NCBI GenBank assembly: GCA_944380415.1
Contig: CALWHN010000006.1
Location: 1-41,672, forward strand
Reading direction: 5' to 3'
DNA from: an uncultured Clostridia bacterium
GTDB taxonomy: Bacteria; Bacillota; Clostridia; Christensenellales; UBA1242
DNA: 41,672 nt
Part shown: positions 40,908-41,672 of the stretch, piece after piece
How positions within the stretch are numbered: the first letter of the stretch is position 1
Layout: every line of letters begins with the position of its first letter
Translations under genes and position numbers: made by a program
Notes under the pieces: generated by a model
Told to the model about the DNA's origin: nothing
Seen by the model: the letters and a program-made list of their open reading frames with translations, nothing else
Database searches by the model: none

Positions 40908-41672
40908 ATGGAAAATACCACAAGCCAAACCAAAGCAGAAGCAGTTAGAGAGGTTGAGGTTGGAGCAAAAAAAGAAAACCTGGAGTTTCTTGTTTCACTT
41001 CCGGAAGAAAACATTTCTAAAATCCTTTCGGCCAGTGCGAGCATAACAACAGACAAATATGAGGCGCTTTTGGGTGAACTTTCTTTCAGTGGCCAGGCTT
41101 GCCTAAATTTTGTCTATAGTTTGGAAGACGGAACAATTTCAAACTACAAAACTTGCCAGGATTTTTCAGGCAAGTTTGAAAACCTTTCCTTCGACCCTTC
41201 TTCACTTGTTAAAATTCTTCCAAATGTTTTGGACATATCAATTGAAAGCGCAAACGGAAGCGCAATTAAAGTTAAGTTGACAATTGAAAACACCTTCTCT
41301 CTTTTGAAAAACCAAGAGATTTCGCTTTTCTCTTCTGAAGATCCAAACATTTATGTTAAACAATCGGAAATTGGGCTTTGCACCCACGCAAACAGAAACT
41401 GTTCAAACTTTAATCAAACTAGCGTCTTTGAAACGAAGTTTTCTGTTGGAAGAATTTTAAGCACTTCAAGCGTTGCAATTGTAAATAAAACAAGCGCGCT
41501 TGACGGAATTGTTGTTGTTGAAGGCGACACAATTTCAAGAATTTTATACTCAACAGGCGAAGAAAGGCCAGTTTTAGTTTCCCAAGTTAACAAAGATTCC
41601 TTCCGCGAGGAAATTGAAGATTCCATGGCAACGAAAGATTCTCCAGTTTTGGCGTGGGCGACTGTTGACGGG
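40908..41672 (+). CDS. SPOCS/DUF3794-domain sporulation protein, cut by the window end
   Basis: Open reading frame of 255 codons that continues past the right edge. The sequence fits the SPOCS (DUF3794) domain of SipL-like spore-envelope proteins: NISKILSASASITTDKYEALLGELSFSGQACLNFVYSLEDGTISNYKTCQDFSG follows the domain's strand order, and a second domain seems to start near GRILSTSSVAIVNKTSALDG (around residue 183), again ending in a YSTGEERP-type strand. In SipL and relatives a LysM domain follows such repeats; it would lie beyond this window. CGGAGGG precedes the ATG at 40908. It is divergent from yabP, which also points to sporulation. Confidence 0.8.
   Translation, partial: MENTTSQTKAEAVREVEVGAKKENLEFLVSLPEENISKILSASASITTDKYEALLGELSFSGQACLNFVYSLEDGTISNYKTCQDFSGKFENLSFDPSSLVKILPNVLDISIESANGSAIKVKLTIENTFSLLKNQEISLFSSEDPNIYVKQSEIGLCTHANRNCSNFNQTSVFETKFSVGRILSTSSVAIVNKTSALDGIVVVEGDTISRILYSTGEERPVLVSQVNKDSFREEIEDSMATKDSPVLAWATVDG

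Overview
The window looks like chromosomal DNA from a low-GC, endospore-forming member of the Bacillota, most likely an uncultured Clostridia lineage. Three things point there: core genes of Bacillota type (veg, dnaA/dnaN, rpmH-rnpA-yidD-yidC-jag, a SpoVD/FtsI-type PBP), sporulation genes (yabP, yabQ, a SPOCS/DUF3794 protein), and near-consensus sigma-A promoters with A/T-rich spacers. Translation is standard code: TGA, TAA and TAG all act as stops. No rRNA, tRNA, CRISPR array, insertion sequence or prophage was recognised.

Layout. 1-3.2 kb: a C-terminally truncated ychF (minus strand), then uppP, veg and two small unknown genes; the second follows a 39-bp tandem duplication of its own ribosome-binding site and start. 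3.2-10.2 kb: an alpha/beta hydrolase, a beta-propeller-like lipoprotein co-transcribed with leuS, another lipoprotein, a YgjV-like membrane protein and a SHOCT-domain membrane protein. 10.3-17.7 kb: an envelope/division block made of a giant CvpA-like protein, rsmH, an FtsL-like protein and a PASTA-bearing PBP. 17.7-23.7 kb: dnaN and dnaA, both minus strand, separated by a large SurA-like lipoprotein, a DUF1540 miniprotein and pth. The 398-bp gap upstream of dnaN holds a cluster of perfect AT palindromes and is the best origin candidate. 23.8-28.2 kb: the rpmH-rnpA-yidD-yidC-jag operon, then a leaderless-looking membrane protein gene with a flavodoxin-like reductase. 28.2-36.2 kb: a Lys/Ser/Ala-rich protein and cardiolipin synthase on the minus strand, divergent from a 1784-residue surface protein built of about 15 MBG/YDG-type repeats. 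36.2-41.7 kb: groESL, a SPOR-domain protein, a 49-residue serine-rich protein with a structured leader, the yabP-yabQ-divIC-tmk operon and a DUF3794 gene cut by the window end.

How the genes fit together. Most of the window serves replication start (dnaA, dnaN), ribosome and translation upkeep (rpmH, rnpA, rsmH, leuS, pth), membrane insertion (yidC, yidD, jag), and envelope growth or division (uppP, ftsL-like, PBP, divIC, CvpA-like, SPOR, cardiolipin synthase). Rho-independent terminators, many of them bidirectional, separate most units.

The most unusual signals are: several genes without a Shine-Dalgarno whose start codon lies 6-7 nt after a -10 element (leaderless architecture); a shared N-terminal motif in two unrelated leaderless proteins (Pth and the FtsL-like protein); the giant CvpA fusion; the palindrome cluster; and a structured leader in front of the serine-rich miniprotein. 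None of this was checked by computation or database search.
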